DNA of 64,000 bases from Litoditis marina (lineage: Eukaryota; Nematoda; Chromadorea; Rhabditida; Rhabditidae): the NCBI GenBank assembly GCA_964036275.1, contig OZ038438.1, positions 3,168,978 through 3,232,977 of the forward strand, read 5' to 3'. A model generated the notes under the pieces. The model made no database searches and was not told where the DNA came from. It saw nothing but the letters and a program-made list of their open reading frames with translations. The position numbers and the translations under genes are program-made. This document shows, in pieces, positions 39,869-51,848 of the stretch. Every line of letters begins with the position of its first letter. Positions within the stretch are counted from its first letter, which is position 1.

Positions 39869-41283
39869 CAGGACAGAGAGATGCAGACTGTGTGCATCTT
39901 GTTCCTCTTGTAGCTGAACAATTGCAGGTAGTAATCTTGAATCAATTGGTTTCGTTCCTCTGCAGTTCTATCTCGGTACTGTTTTTGGCGCAATTTGAAA
40001 ACTCTGCAATTCTAATAATTGTAGAAGGGGTTCCGAGAAGACGAGATGAGATCATAATCATAGATGACTGCGTGGGACTAATCTATGTCTGTCACGAATG
40101 GTGAAAGATCATCCGTTTTAGGGACTATCATGTACGTCAAACATCGCAACAAAATGAATCCATCCCAGTTAATATCGAGAAAGCTTTAAAGTAAAAGTGG
40201 GAGATCGTATTAGCTTACTATTTTAATATATTGGTGCGCTATTTCCCCTTAATCAAAGTAATCACTTTTAACTGTTCACTTCGAATTTATTTCTGTATGC
40301 CGATATTCGAAGAAACAGTTGACTGTGGGATGACACCTACCCATCACAACGGCTCGTTACTCGGGTTGAAAAAGCGACGGATCGAATGTGAAATACCAGT
40401 TTCCCTCAAATTTCAGAATGAATTTTGAGATTGCTTTAAAAAGTAAGTTTGTTTTCGTGAAATGCATACAACATCGAATCCAGTGTAATAGATTTATAAC
40501 ACCGAAATCCCATTGCTAATACTCTATAATGCATACACGAAGCGAATACTATTCAACTCGAAACTACTGTCCACTCGGAGGTTCACTGCAACTGAAATTC
40601 GGTTAAGGTCAAATGACCGTTCGGAGAATAACATTTGTTTGAGAACCGTTTTCCGAGCCACAAGTAGCTGCTCCTAGCAAATATGCATATTATAACTAAT
40701 TCACTAGAAACTACTGTTCACCGCAAATTCCAGCACAACTAAAATTCAAAACAGGAATTCAAAGGTCGGTCAAATGACCGTTCTTACAATATCTGTTAGA
40801 CTTTTTGAAAATAATTTCTAAGGTTACAAGTAGCTTCTCCTAGAAAATATGCATATTAGAACTATAGCATCGTGAACCATGAAAGCGGTTAAAACAACAC
40901 AATAAATTAAATCACAGCGAAAAATCACAAGTATTTTAAAACATCATAGTGCATTATGTAAAAGAAGTAACTCTTCTGTGACCGATTCTTTGTCTAACCA
41001 TGTGACCAGTTTCTCCATAGTCAATTAATTAATTGGTTAACACGCAACATGACCAAATTTTAAAGTTTGGGAAAAAAGCATATGAGTTATATCAACTAAA
41101 CTGATCATGCGAACACGGTTAAACAAAGAACAGGTCACACAAACCCATACATTTCGGAATTGTAACATTAATCAAAACGTTTGACACAGACACACTATAA
41201 GAGCCTCTACCAGTGGTTAGTCCACCACCCTAACACAATAATTTACACACTAAACACACTCTGTGGCAGGCATGAAATGCGAT

Positions 41284-44200
41284 TTAATCTACTTTTAACT
41301 TGGGAACATTCACGAACTCCTCTCCGTTCAAGAAAATGAACATCAGACAGAAGAAGAAGACGCATAACCAGAATAGAGTAGCTGAGATGTTTTCTGAAAT
41401 GGGAGGAATTTCGTTAAGAAAAAGGTCCAACTTTTCTCTAAAAGTACACTTCAAACTTTTACAATTCGGCGTGAGAGTGAGCCAAATTCTCACAGACCTG
41501 ATGTTAGGTAATCAGTTTTGTCAAATTATTTTGCTATGCCTGGTTGCATCTTAAAGACTCTGGTTTTGTCAATTGTCGGACCAGCACTGTCTCATATGCT
41601 ATATACCGTAAGGTATTCCGAAATATTAGGGGGATTCTAAATGGTATCCTTCACAATATAATTATGGATATTCATTCAATGCTTTTGTGGAAATGATGAA
41701 AGAGGACCAACCAGCCACGAGAACGCAGAGAACAGTCATGGCCATTGCGAATAGGGCTGCCAGAAGCGCCACTCCATTCTGATCCAGAGCAATCAACGTA
41801 GTCTCCAGGGTAGCTGGCAGATTTGCCGGGTCCACTACGAAATTTCCCAAGAAAAGATCAATCGAATCCTAAAACAGAAGTAGAATGTTATTCGAAACAC
41901 TGCCATGATCAGTAGATATTCAAATGCATGCATTATGATACACATGACCGGTAAACAAAGTGATGAACAAATAAACTAGGTCATACTAACTAGCATTCTT
42001 ACCTGTCGGTAACCATCTCCAAAGTTATTCCGGAAGTATCTAGTGATGGCGTTTACTCCGTCATTCATGGCTCCTTGGTAGGTTCTCTTACCAAGGCGAG
42101 TGAAGTCGGCCTGCAAGTGTCTTATACTTCTACCTTTCTCATAAAAAAAGCTAATTCTGAAAGGAATCACTCGCCTGATATCTACTATTGGAATACTGTG
42201 AATAGCGAAAGTGGTTGAAACCCCACCTTCAGAGCTCCGGTTCCAGCGTACTGTCTACTACATTCGTCACCATTGTCAGCCCAAACTGAAATTTTGCCAC
42301 AATATAATCGAACTCGAACAACAAGAAAAGACTAGAGAATTAGACTTGTGCACAGATTTGACTAGATAACTCATCTGGTGATAAATTAATAAGCTTTGAA
42401 TAATTAGTTGTTACAGTTCGGGGGAAAAACTCACGATGCTTGAAGGCCGCTTCCAACTCCAACGTAGTTTCAACGCGCTGGCCAGGATATAATATTCCCA
42501 GACATTGCAACTGATCAGTTAGAGACTCTCTCGCCAACATGGCCTGTACCACATTTGTCCTGAAATTTGGAAAAAAAACTGGACAGGCGGGTGTGGGTAT
42601 TAGCATTACAGTTATAATAGCTTAGAACTCACTTGCCAACTCGAAACAGAGGCTGGGAAAAGTAGTTTTCTCAGAACAAGTATATTATAGTGTATTCTAA
42701 CTCCCCGGTATGAAAAAAGGAACCAACCTATCCAGGCAGTCCATACAATTTGTGCGGAAGTAGCCCGTCTGGTTCCTGCAGAATTCAGGATCGCTCAAGG
42801 AAGATGAGAAAAACCTGCAAAATCTATAATATGCAGAAAAGGTTGAAAGGAAAGCCACAATTAAATATTTGATTTTCAGAGTGGAAAATACTTCACCGAC
42901 CTTAACATGTGCTCGTATTATTGAACCTATCCCACTGTCGACAGTAGCGATAGATGTAACCATTAATAGCGCCCATCATTATCTCAGTAGTCTGTGAAAA
43001 ACCGCTGGCAACAATGTTGTCAGCCGTCTTTAAAATTTTAGTCTGCCTGGGACTTTTGTTCTAAAGAATGGTAGGCCAGTAATTTACAAGCAACGTCAGG
43101 GTTCATGAAGCATTGAACAAACTATAACATCCATTAAATTTCCATAATACTTACTTTCAGAATAGAAAAGAATCATGTCTCGCCTAGCAAGCATGCAATT
43201 CATGTTAGAAAGCTTAATATTATTTTAAACTACTATGTTGCAATAATGCTGGTAGTTGATAAAAATTAACCGACATACTACATCAGAAGATACTCGCTCG
43301 AAATAACAAAAATATTGGGGTTTTGTCTGCGTGTCCTACAGTAAGAAAGTCGGCATAGGATTGATTTCTAATATATTTTTCGACAAATGTAATGATTCGT
43401 ACCCGAACTTGGTGATCTCCTCCCGAAGCTGTTCTTTGAGAAGAGATATTTTCTCCCACTGCATTGCATGACACTCCTTGTGGAAATCAAATGGGTTGTA
43501 TCTACAAAATCAGAAATCAGTGAAGAGACACAAAAACGTGGAGTAAATAACAACAATTAAGTTGAGTGAGTGGGTTGTAAAATGATTGTGTACCTGACAA
43601 ACGGAAGATTGGCTTGCTGAGCCACACGTTCCAGCTCGCCTCCTATTTTCTTTTCGCGTCCCTTCTGATTGACAAGGTTCACAATCACCTGAAATTATGC
43701 AAATACAAATATGCTCCAGCGTGTCACAGATATGCGAGTATCACCTGAAATAAATTCGATCTCGTCTACTAAGCAGTACAACCCCGAATTGAGAACATGT
43801 ATCATGAATCATGATGCTTGTGCAAACCAACCGCATTGCAAATACTAGTATCAATGGAATATTGTTACACTCTCAAGGTTTACCAGTTACCAAGCAAATT
43901 GAAGTTGCTAGAAATGACTTACGTGGCTACCTCCATACAACTTTTTCTGAGTTTCGAAGTGGCGAACGTAGGCGAGTAGCTGATCATCAGTTGGTTTCAT
44001 GAAAGGCACCGGTTGCCATTTCAAATTTGGCTTTTGAGACCAAAACAGAGGAATAGACCCACGAATCTGAGATTAAAAACATGTTATTTACAGAAAGATT
44101 CGACTGGAGTTACATTTTCTAGCAGTACTGAAAGTGAACAATTTCGAGCTTACTTGTTTCCAAAAGTTTGCAACTTCTTCTTAAGCAACTTCCAAAAGTT

Positions 44201-46398
44201 GCTTAAAAAGGTGAGAATGAAATTAACGCCCAACTCGCAAAACTATAATGAGACCGCTGTGAAAGAATTGTTCGGCTAGTTCTTGGTTCGGAAGAGGAGC
44301 ATAAGCTATGGTGGGTCACCCAATATATTAACCAGTTGATAGTACACTGTTGAGAAAGCCCATCAAGAGGAAGACATACAAAGAAAACAAGTGAAGAAAA
44401 ATATATAATGCTCACTTGAACGAAGGATGTCAGTTTAACATCGCCTGCTTTCTCCATTTCCACAATCTGCTCGGTTTCAACGAAATTGGCCGGATTACCA
44501 TCGGGGCAAACACCTCTCTTATAAAATCGAACTCCGGCCCTAAATGACTAATGAAATGTATGTATACCCCAAAATAATACATGCTTTCCAATTAACTTTT
44601 GTTCCTATCAACTTTTCGAAAAACCTCAACTGAGCGATTTCCACTGGTCACATGTCGGAAAAAATAAAAACTCACCGTTGCATACTTCTTCTAGACAGGA
44701 GAGCCAATTTGAACGGTTGACCGTTGATACTATCAGTAACTTGTCCATAGAAGCCATGAATGACTGGGAGAGCATAACGCGCAGCCTGAATACAAAATGT
44801 ATAGATGTACAATATTTAATATCTGATAATACAACAAAGGAAATTTTCCCTTGGGGGTAGAGAGTTAAGAAACACACATTATCTATATTAGGCACAAATA
44901 GCATCAATCGTATAAACTTACATTTGGTACTGATCTGATTTGCGAAAGGAGATGTCCATTCCATACGAATCGATCATCAGCCTGCAAAACTCGAATGAAC
45001 AAGACTAGGTATACTAAATTGATTTGAATTAACTGAAAAATAGAAAAATTTGCTCACACGATCAATCATACTCATTTGGCGGAATGTCGGACTGGCATTC
45101 TCACTCAGCCACTGCAACGAACGAGAAATATCCAACGTATGCGAGAAATAGAAACCGCCGCCAGCCAAAACCGCGAGAATCATTTCTGTGAAATGCCGAT
45201 TATACCAAATCTGAAAATAATAAATAATTAACAAGTACACGAATTAGAAAGCAAGACCCAAATAAACAAGAAAAGTATTGAACAGCCCAAAGCGTGAATT
45301 ACATAACTCACCTGTTTTTCGGTGAGATGAAGTGTAGTCTTCTTGTACGGTATAATCTCGCTTTCCACTATTGTCCAAATGGCATGGCCATTCAATGTGC
45401 CCACTTGGCGTGCCTTCTTGATTATCACAAGCGCCATACCTTAAAAGCCGAAGAAAATAAAAGTAGACATGTTGTCCTAAAAGAGCAAGTCAAATCCCAT
45501 TGATAACTGTTTGAGAATGCGATATGATTGATAAGTTGGGTTATGAGAGTTCCTCTCCACGCTAATCATTGCGAAGTAAGAGCGAATGAATACGATTTCC
45601 AAATGAATATATTCTCATTGGCAATACCTGAAACTAGCTGAATAGTTCCCAGGACACCATGAATGATTTGTTGTTCAGCGGACGCAGGAATCAGAAATTC
45701 GTCGGAGCCTGGAAATTTCTCAGTAGTGATCTACCATCTGTGATAATCACTGCCATCGGCGACGTTTCTAAGTAAGTCCTCGCAACTCTCCCACAGTTCA
45801 AGCATGCCCCGTTTCAAAGATCGATCACAGAAAAAGCGAACACTTTCAATAAGGTTCACACATCATGAAAAACTCATGACAAGTTTGCGATTCATACTGT
45901 AACAGCGCTTACTGTGTACCCAAGATAAATGAGAAAAAACACCAAACGTACCTCTGACTTTCATTTGACTACTATGTCGATCAATTTCTAGATAGTGTTG
46001 CGATAACCGATCCCCTTCTCTCCCACGTGGTTCAAGTATAAACTTCTCCGGGAGAATAGATCTGAGATAGAACATTTTTGTTAACTTGATACTTAAGTAT
46101 CGTATGTCTATTTCAGGATCTGATGCAGCCAGTTACGTTTGTGGATAGGTGGTATTTGGTCCATAATATCTCGTTGCCTTTCCCATGATATTAAGCTGTT
46201 TTTTTTACTTCGGTTATCTTCGTAAACAACTTTACAACTGGATAGTTCAAAAATATTTTCAACAAGCTCCGATCGACATATCAGGAATCTAATTCCTTCG
46301 AAGAATTCATTGTTGGGGGATACTTGTTGTAGCTCCACAAAGAAAGGTACAACTCACAAATTAAAGCTCTCATATATGTCGGTAGAGAACTGCTCCAT
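41284..46398 (-). CDS. sac-1: Phosphoinositide phosphatase SAC1 (SACM1L), complete
   Basis: An ER/Golgi membrane lipid phosphatase acting mainly on PtdIns4P. Seventeen exons join in frame to 596 residues (human 587): 46358-46398, 45952-46061, 45628-45708, 45312-45439, 45058-45210, 44922-44981, 44676-44785, 44416-44539, 43923-44066, 43594-43688, 43403-43501, 42728-42814, 42435-42559, 42227-42285, 42003-42110, 41712-41868 and 41284-41393. The Sac-domain catalytic motif CMDCLDRT is at residues 405-412. Strong matches elsewhere include FVETEQIV, RGSIPLFWSQ, FDFHKEC, YAGTGALK and DSIDLFLGNF. Two C-terminal hydrophobic segments precede NGEEFVNVPKLKVD, as in the human tail anchor. A TATAG acceptor lies 9 nt upstream of the ATG. 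It is divergent from eaf-1. Confidence 0.97.
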
Positions 46399-46799
46399 AG
46401 TTTATCCCTATAACAAGATTAATTGAATAACAACGCAGATGCATTTTAAAAACAAGTTCACGATGTTGATTAATAATTTGTCTAAAGCTCAGTGAATTCT
46501 CACTACAATAAATGAATTCAGTCAAAAGTGACTATGTAGGGGAGAAATCAAGAGCCGTATCTGTTGAGCAGGGTATTATTAAGAACGAACTTATTGAATA
46601 ATATAATAAAAATAAGAATGGTAGCGTCTCCTTTAAAATGGGAGTCGCAGTCACATTTTCGGCGAAACGTCCATCTGTCCTCTTCTAATTTTTGTCGTTG
46701 TTGACAATACTAACTTTGTTATTACTATTCTTATCGTATCCACTAGCTGTTGTTCTGCTTGTTTCTACTGTTAATTTGATTCCTTGCAGGCAGTCAGGT
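46399..46799. promoter_or_regulatory. Shared upstream region of divergent sac-1 and eaf-1
   Basis: About 400 bp separate the two start codons, so a bidirectional promoter is likely. I see no clear TATA box. GGGAGTCGCAGTCACATTTT near 46640 is the only GC-richer patch. Confidence 0.5.
46781..46789 (+). other. Probable spliced-leader acceptor of eaf-1
   Basis: TTTGATTCCTTGCAG ends at 46789 and the ATG begins at 46800 (leader GCAGTCAGGT). A second AG at 46795-46796 is possible. Confidence 0.65.
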
Positions 46800-49477
46800 A
46801 TGGCTGATAGCAAGAATATACCACCAGGCTCTTATACCCTCGAGTTAGGTTCCACGTTTTCCGATCCCAAACGAGGAGAACAACCTCCACAATATCATAC
46901 TCTCAGATGTCAGTTTATTTCCGGTTTCCGCTGCAATCTAACTTGGGTTTTCCTAACGAAATATCGAGGGCCAATTGTATCGGTAAAATAAACTCATCGG
47001 TTCACGTTAACCAAATGCTGGTTAGGAACAGTTAGGAAAGGTTGGGAGTGTTTGCCTTGTACTGTACTGTACTCGTACGTACTTGTTCAAAGTACTGTAA
47101 ATCTGGTAAAACCTTTCAAAGGTGTACTTATGTATTGGTCCTTGTACCTGTAATTTCGTTCAGAGTACTGTAAATCTGGTGAACCTTTCAAAGGTGTGGT
47201 ACTTATGTATTGGTTATGAGTTTGGAGTAACCTTTCGGGTATGAAAGAGTTTGTTCCAACAGGGTATCTTTTTTATAGAAACTCGTTACTTACAGATGAT
47301 TTCAAGCCGAAGTCCGTGGCATCCAGTGAGTCTGAGACTTATCTGGCGTATGGTGCAAATGCCGACGTTCATGTGAGTCGCTTATCTGTGTGGTTTACCT
47401 CGATGCATATAAGATTGCCTAGATGGCTCGCAAGTGGGGGAGTGTGTGTAGAAAGGAGCTACAGATCGGGCACGTTGTTGGTTGTGCTTTCATATATGGA
47501 TTGTTTTGAACTCTTCAATTCACCAAATCGTGGAATAGTTTGTTTTTAGTGTCCACTATGAGTCTGTATCGAACATGGATGCACTTTTTATATTATCATT
47601 CAGTCTGATATTTTGATTGAGGACATATCTAGAATGGCTAGAACAGTTTGATTCAGCTTCTCTGCACTACGATGAGCTTTCTCTTGTACAAAATTTATTT
47701 TCACGTTGTCAGGTTGCTGTGCCCACCGATGGAAACAATTTGACTGTATTCAAAGGCTCTAAAAAGGAAGCTAAGCCCAAGGAGTGTCTTCTTTTCTTCG
47801 ACAAAAAGACTGGAGTCGTTCGGCTAGAAAAGATCAGCTCCAATATTCAAGTTAAAAAGACCAGGTGTGTTTATCTCTCAAGAAAACGATATTTAACATA
47901 TTTCAAAAAAGTCGTGAAAACAGTTACCAACCCAACCTGTGTTGTGGTTGGGTGAAAACATTTAGCGATACGGAAAAGGCGCTATTGAAGATACCTTCTT
48001 TTTGTGAACTGTTTGTAATGAGATATATTCACTTATTTTCAAGAGACGTTGACCAACGCACAGAGGCTGTTCTTCGTAGCGAAATGGCGCGGTTACGCAC
48101 TGTTGGAGTTGAAAAATCCAAACCAGGGTGAGTGAATGATCAAATAATTTTCCGATTTTCTTTCTCAATTCTTGCCAACCCTTCACAAACAAACCAGAAA
48201 CGTTACCAGGCTTAGCAACGTTGTCCGCAAATGTAACCATTAAGGTACAATTTTGTTGAGGATAGAATTAAATAATCTCACTTTCGTCCACTCTTTCGAC
48301 TGCTGCTAAAAAAAGAAACTAATTCTAATGAAGAAAATTATGGTAAGGTAACTGTCATTCTGTCAAAACTGGAGATACAACACTGTTGTAGTTATCAAAT
48401 GACGTGTATATCAACAGTTGCGTTACAGAACGGCGATCACAGCTGAGGATGACAGTAGTTCGTCGAGCAGTGATAGTAGCGACAGTGACAGTGGTTCGGA
48501 TGACGATGTAAGTTTCAGTTATCCACGTATTTCTGACATTTTGACTATCAAATTGATTTCATTTTAAAACTTCATGGTATGACAGCACGTGTCAACAGAA
48601 TCGAGTGTTCAAATCGTATGAATGATCTTTATTTCCTCTTAGCGTATATTATATTATGTAAACCTTTGTGGCAAGTGGCATTCAAAAGCACCCTTCAATC
48701 TTTTGGGAGTGTCCTTCGTTGCAATCGTAAGTAATTTCAGAATTCCGATAAAAGATCCCGCAATGATTCCAATTCAAGTACCAGTGATATGGAAAGTGAG
48801 TGGGCAAATGGTTATCTCTACTTTCTTCCTATTTCCCCAAGTTCAACTATGTTATAACTATCTACTTGGTCCTTTCCGGTTTTCGTAAGCAATCAGTTAT
48901 TCGACTTCATTCTTATTTCAGAACAACTTCTAGCCAGTGTCAATGCTATCAGTTCACCGCCTGCGAGCAAAAAACAGAATCTCAACCTGAGTTTCGATTC
49001 CGATATCGACATGCCGAACTTGGACACGCACACTCCTCAACCATCTCATATCAGCAGGTAAGTCCTGAATTTCTCCACATGGCATTCAGTTTGTAGACGT
49101 TTAACAATAAAAACCAACTAGACGCTCTAATTTGCCTGGTTCACGTTCACTTTATCCACAATGAATGTTGTTGACATTCTATGTAGCAACCTTTCTTGTA
49201 CGGGCGATGAATGTTCAGAACACGACCCATAACCACTATGGCTTACAAGCATCATTATTCAATAAGTTAATTCAAATTCCATAGGATTCTACAAAAAAAT
49301 GGTCGGAGAAGAAGCTAGTTTTCTGAGTTTCCTTTTCAAGTGTTCATACAAGGTTATGTTTGTGGATAAACTAAAGTTGTTACTTGTTATAGGCCACCAC
49401 CACAACCTGTCGCTGCACCCGTCTCCCACGATGATTTTGGTTTGAATTTGAGTGAAAGTTCAGACGAAGATGATTAA
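46800..49477 (+). CDS. eaf-1: ELL-associated factor (EAF), transcription elongation cofactor, complete
   Basis: EAF proteins bind ELL and stimulate RNA polymerase II elongation in the nucleus. Eight exons join in frame to 258 residues: 46800-46908, 47296-47372, 47713-47864, 48044-48127, 48429-48507, 48741-48795, 48922-49057 and 49393-49477. The conserved N-terminal domain shows YTLELGSTF, YHTLRYDFKP, TVFKGSKK at 73-80 and RLEKISSNIQVKKTR at 99-113, all close to human EAF1/2. The rest is Ser/Asp-rich and probably disordered: residues near 145-165 are almost wholly Ser, Asp and Gly, and the protein ends LSESSDEDD, like the acidic transactivation tail of the family. It is followed by an RPA32-like gene in the same direction, probably as an operon. 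Confidence 0.95.
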
Positions 49478-49814
49478 TAGCTATCACCATAATAAGATAT
49501 GTTTTGGTTTCCGACCTTTGAATACAGATATGTATATTTAAACAGTCTACAAGCTTTCTTTCATATATTTCCTATGTGAAATCGAACAGTGCTGTTCTCT
49601 TTTCTCTCACAGCTGGCAATATCACTTTTGTTATTATTCGTATTATTCATTGAAATCCTTCTTGTATTGACAATGACTGTCAACATTTTTAGTGCCAGCA
49701 CAGATATATTTATATCATCTTTATCATATCGTATTTATACATTTTTATCGGTACTTGAATAGGTTACGGTGGGAATAGGGTTCTATCTGGTCTTTCTCTC
49801 AAATTATTATTGTT

Positions 49815-49820
49815 AATAAA
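49815..49820 (+). terminator. Candidate polyadenylation signal of eaf-1
   Basis: AATAAA 338 nt past the eaf-1 stop and 112 nt before the acceptor of the next gene. Confidence 0.5.
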
Positions 49821-49886
49821 TGTTTCTCATAGTAGGTTTTTATTCGTTCAGCATTTGTTTAGCAGTCATGTATCTTCTAGTTATTG

Positions 49887-49892
49887 AATAAA
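49887..49892 (+). terminator. Second candidate polyadenylation signal of eaf-1
   Basis: AATAAA 40 nt before the acceptor of the next gene. A U-rich stretch follows, as in nematode operon spacers. Confidence 0.5.
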
Positions 49893-49924
49893 TATACTCC
49901 TATGTGGTGGAATGTATACATTAA

Positions 49925-49932
49925 CATTTTAG
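49925..49932 (+). other. Probable spliced-leader (SL2-type) acceptor of the RPA32-like gene
   Basis: AACATTTTAG ends at 49932 and the ATG begins at the next base. Confidence 0.6.
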
Positions 49933-51732
49933 ATGACTGTGCGGCATCCAATCCATTTAGAGAATTTACCCTTTCCGATTGAACTAAGGAAGTTACCCAA
50001 GAATTTGCAATCTGATCGTATATCTGTAGGGTTTCATCAATTTTCCCGGGTTAGTTGTTTGCATTTGAAAGAAAAAGTTAGTTATAATTCTTTTTTTGTG
50101 CATGATTTCTTCCTTCAGTAATGCGGCTTCCGGGACATTTGAAAATGGGTTTTTCTCGCATTGCGAGCTGAGCTCGTACAACTTCCGCACCATTCTACGT
50201 ATCTTGTAGGTGATGACATTCGGAAGAATTGTCGCGTGTAAGGATGACTCTGAAATGGCCTGCTTCTGCTACAAAGTATGCGATCCGATTGATACTTCAG
50301 TGTCGATGGACATATTTGTATACAAAGGGGTGAGATCACAGCTTTAATCATATTATGAGCGGATACCAATTCCGTATGGTCGTAACAGAAAGAACTCATT
50401 TTATTACAATGTTTGGTGCGATTTAAACTAATAACTAAAAAGGTAGGTGTAGACCGACTGTTCAAAGCCACATATAACCGGGTGTGACAGATTCGTATTG
50501 CCAGCTGAACTTTTTGTAAATTGAACCAAGTTTCAGCTCAGCAATTCTACACAACCTCGATATTTTGATGATAAAGCTCTGGTATTTGTGGCAGGGAAAC
50601 TTCGGCGGTTTCGATCTCAATTGGCAATTCAAGCATTCAAACTAAGAGAGGTGGGTTATCTATGAAGAGTTATTTCGTTGTGGAGAGATAATTTCAACTG
50701 TTTACAGACGGAAGATCAACAAGAATACGATTCCTTTGTCATGGAATCCCTTCTCGCTTGGGATTATCACGTCAAGGTGATTCACCATATTATTCTCGTT
50801 CGGCAGTATAACTTAGACCCTTATTATAATCATATCTTTCCACACTTGCATCAGAGAAACTAGTTTGAGATGTAGATGTACGTATTCCGATTAAGCGGTC
50901 GAGATCATTTCTCAAACAACTATTACGCTTTTCAGTGAAAAAGGGTTGTGAACCAACTTCTCCGTTGACATTACACGCGTTGAATATAAAATGATTCTCG
51001 CGCTGCGCTGGCTGCAACTGTTATGGGGTTTAAGTGTTTGCAGCCAGTTAGTTGACAGGACAGCTCTATTAGATTGCACAGAAGACCGCAGGGGAAATTG
51101 CCACTGTTAAACGGTTTGGGGGGACGAGAATGCAATGTTTAGTCGGATATCATCCCGTATTCTAGAAAACATCTTCTTCAAGTTCACATTTTCTTTGCCA
51201 ATCTTGTGCATCGTGAGAACAGGGGCTACCGTTTGTTATTGATATGCAGAATGCAGTCCACTACTTTGCTTTCAGGTACCTGTTAATAAGAATAGATTGG
51301 GGGACACTTCCTCTCCAAGGACCCCTGCTCGAACCATGATGGGAGCAAGTTCACCGTCAGCTGGTTTTTCAACTTTGCCAGCCTCTCTCACAGCCTCGCC
51401 CCTAACTAGGACACCCACTTCCATAGTTGCTAAAAGATGTTTGCAAACGTTGGCTGGTATGTTTTCCCGATAAAACATTTATTTTCATAGTAGGTACATA
51501 TACTTTTTGGTCGATCGAATAGCTACTTTTTTGTTTTGAGTTTTTGTCGGTGCAGCTATAACATTAGTGAAACATATTGCTATCCGCATCACTTTCGCGG
51601 TCATTTGAAAAATATTTGTCATGATTTGTCTCAAATATTTTTCCAGGTTCTAATTCAGTATCAGCTGATCAGTCGACCGAGCCGACCCCGAAGCGTTGTG
51701 GGACGGCGGATTCGTTCGACGATGATTTTTGA
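49933..51732 (+). CDS. RPA32-like OB-fold protein, 220 aa
   Basis: Six exons join in frame: 49933-50025, 50210-50329, 50537-50650, 50708-50776, 51276-51456 and 51647-51732. Residues about 28-130 resemble the OB fold of replication protein A subunit 2: ISVMTFGRIVACKDD, YKVCDPIDTSVSMDIF, ALVFVAGKLRRFRSQLAI, then AFKLRETEDQQEYDSFV. Such proteins bind single-stranded DNA in replication and repair. The last 85 residues are Ser/Thr/Pro-rich with several TP and SP sites, end ADSFDDDF, and show no RPA32 winged-helix domain. It could be RPA-2/RPA-4 or a related OB-fold factor (STN1- or RMI-like). The first exon is the weakest call; without it the protein could start at the ATG at 50213. It converges on serr-1. 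Confidence 0.75.
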
Positions 51733-51848
51733 AGGGTCACAGGTTATCGTAGGACTACTCTGTCTATAGGATTTCACGATTGTTCTTGCCAACGGGTACA
51801 TTTCTCATAAGCTTCATTATGCTAACGTAGCGAAACAGTATCTCTTGC

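Noticed and set aside
50115..50471. 118-codon minus-strand ORF over the RPA32-like gene
   Set aside because: The plus strand there has in-phase exons with clear OB-fold similarity, so this is a shadow.
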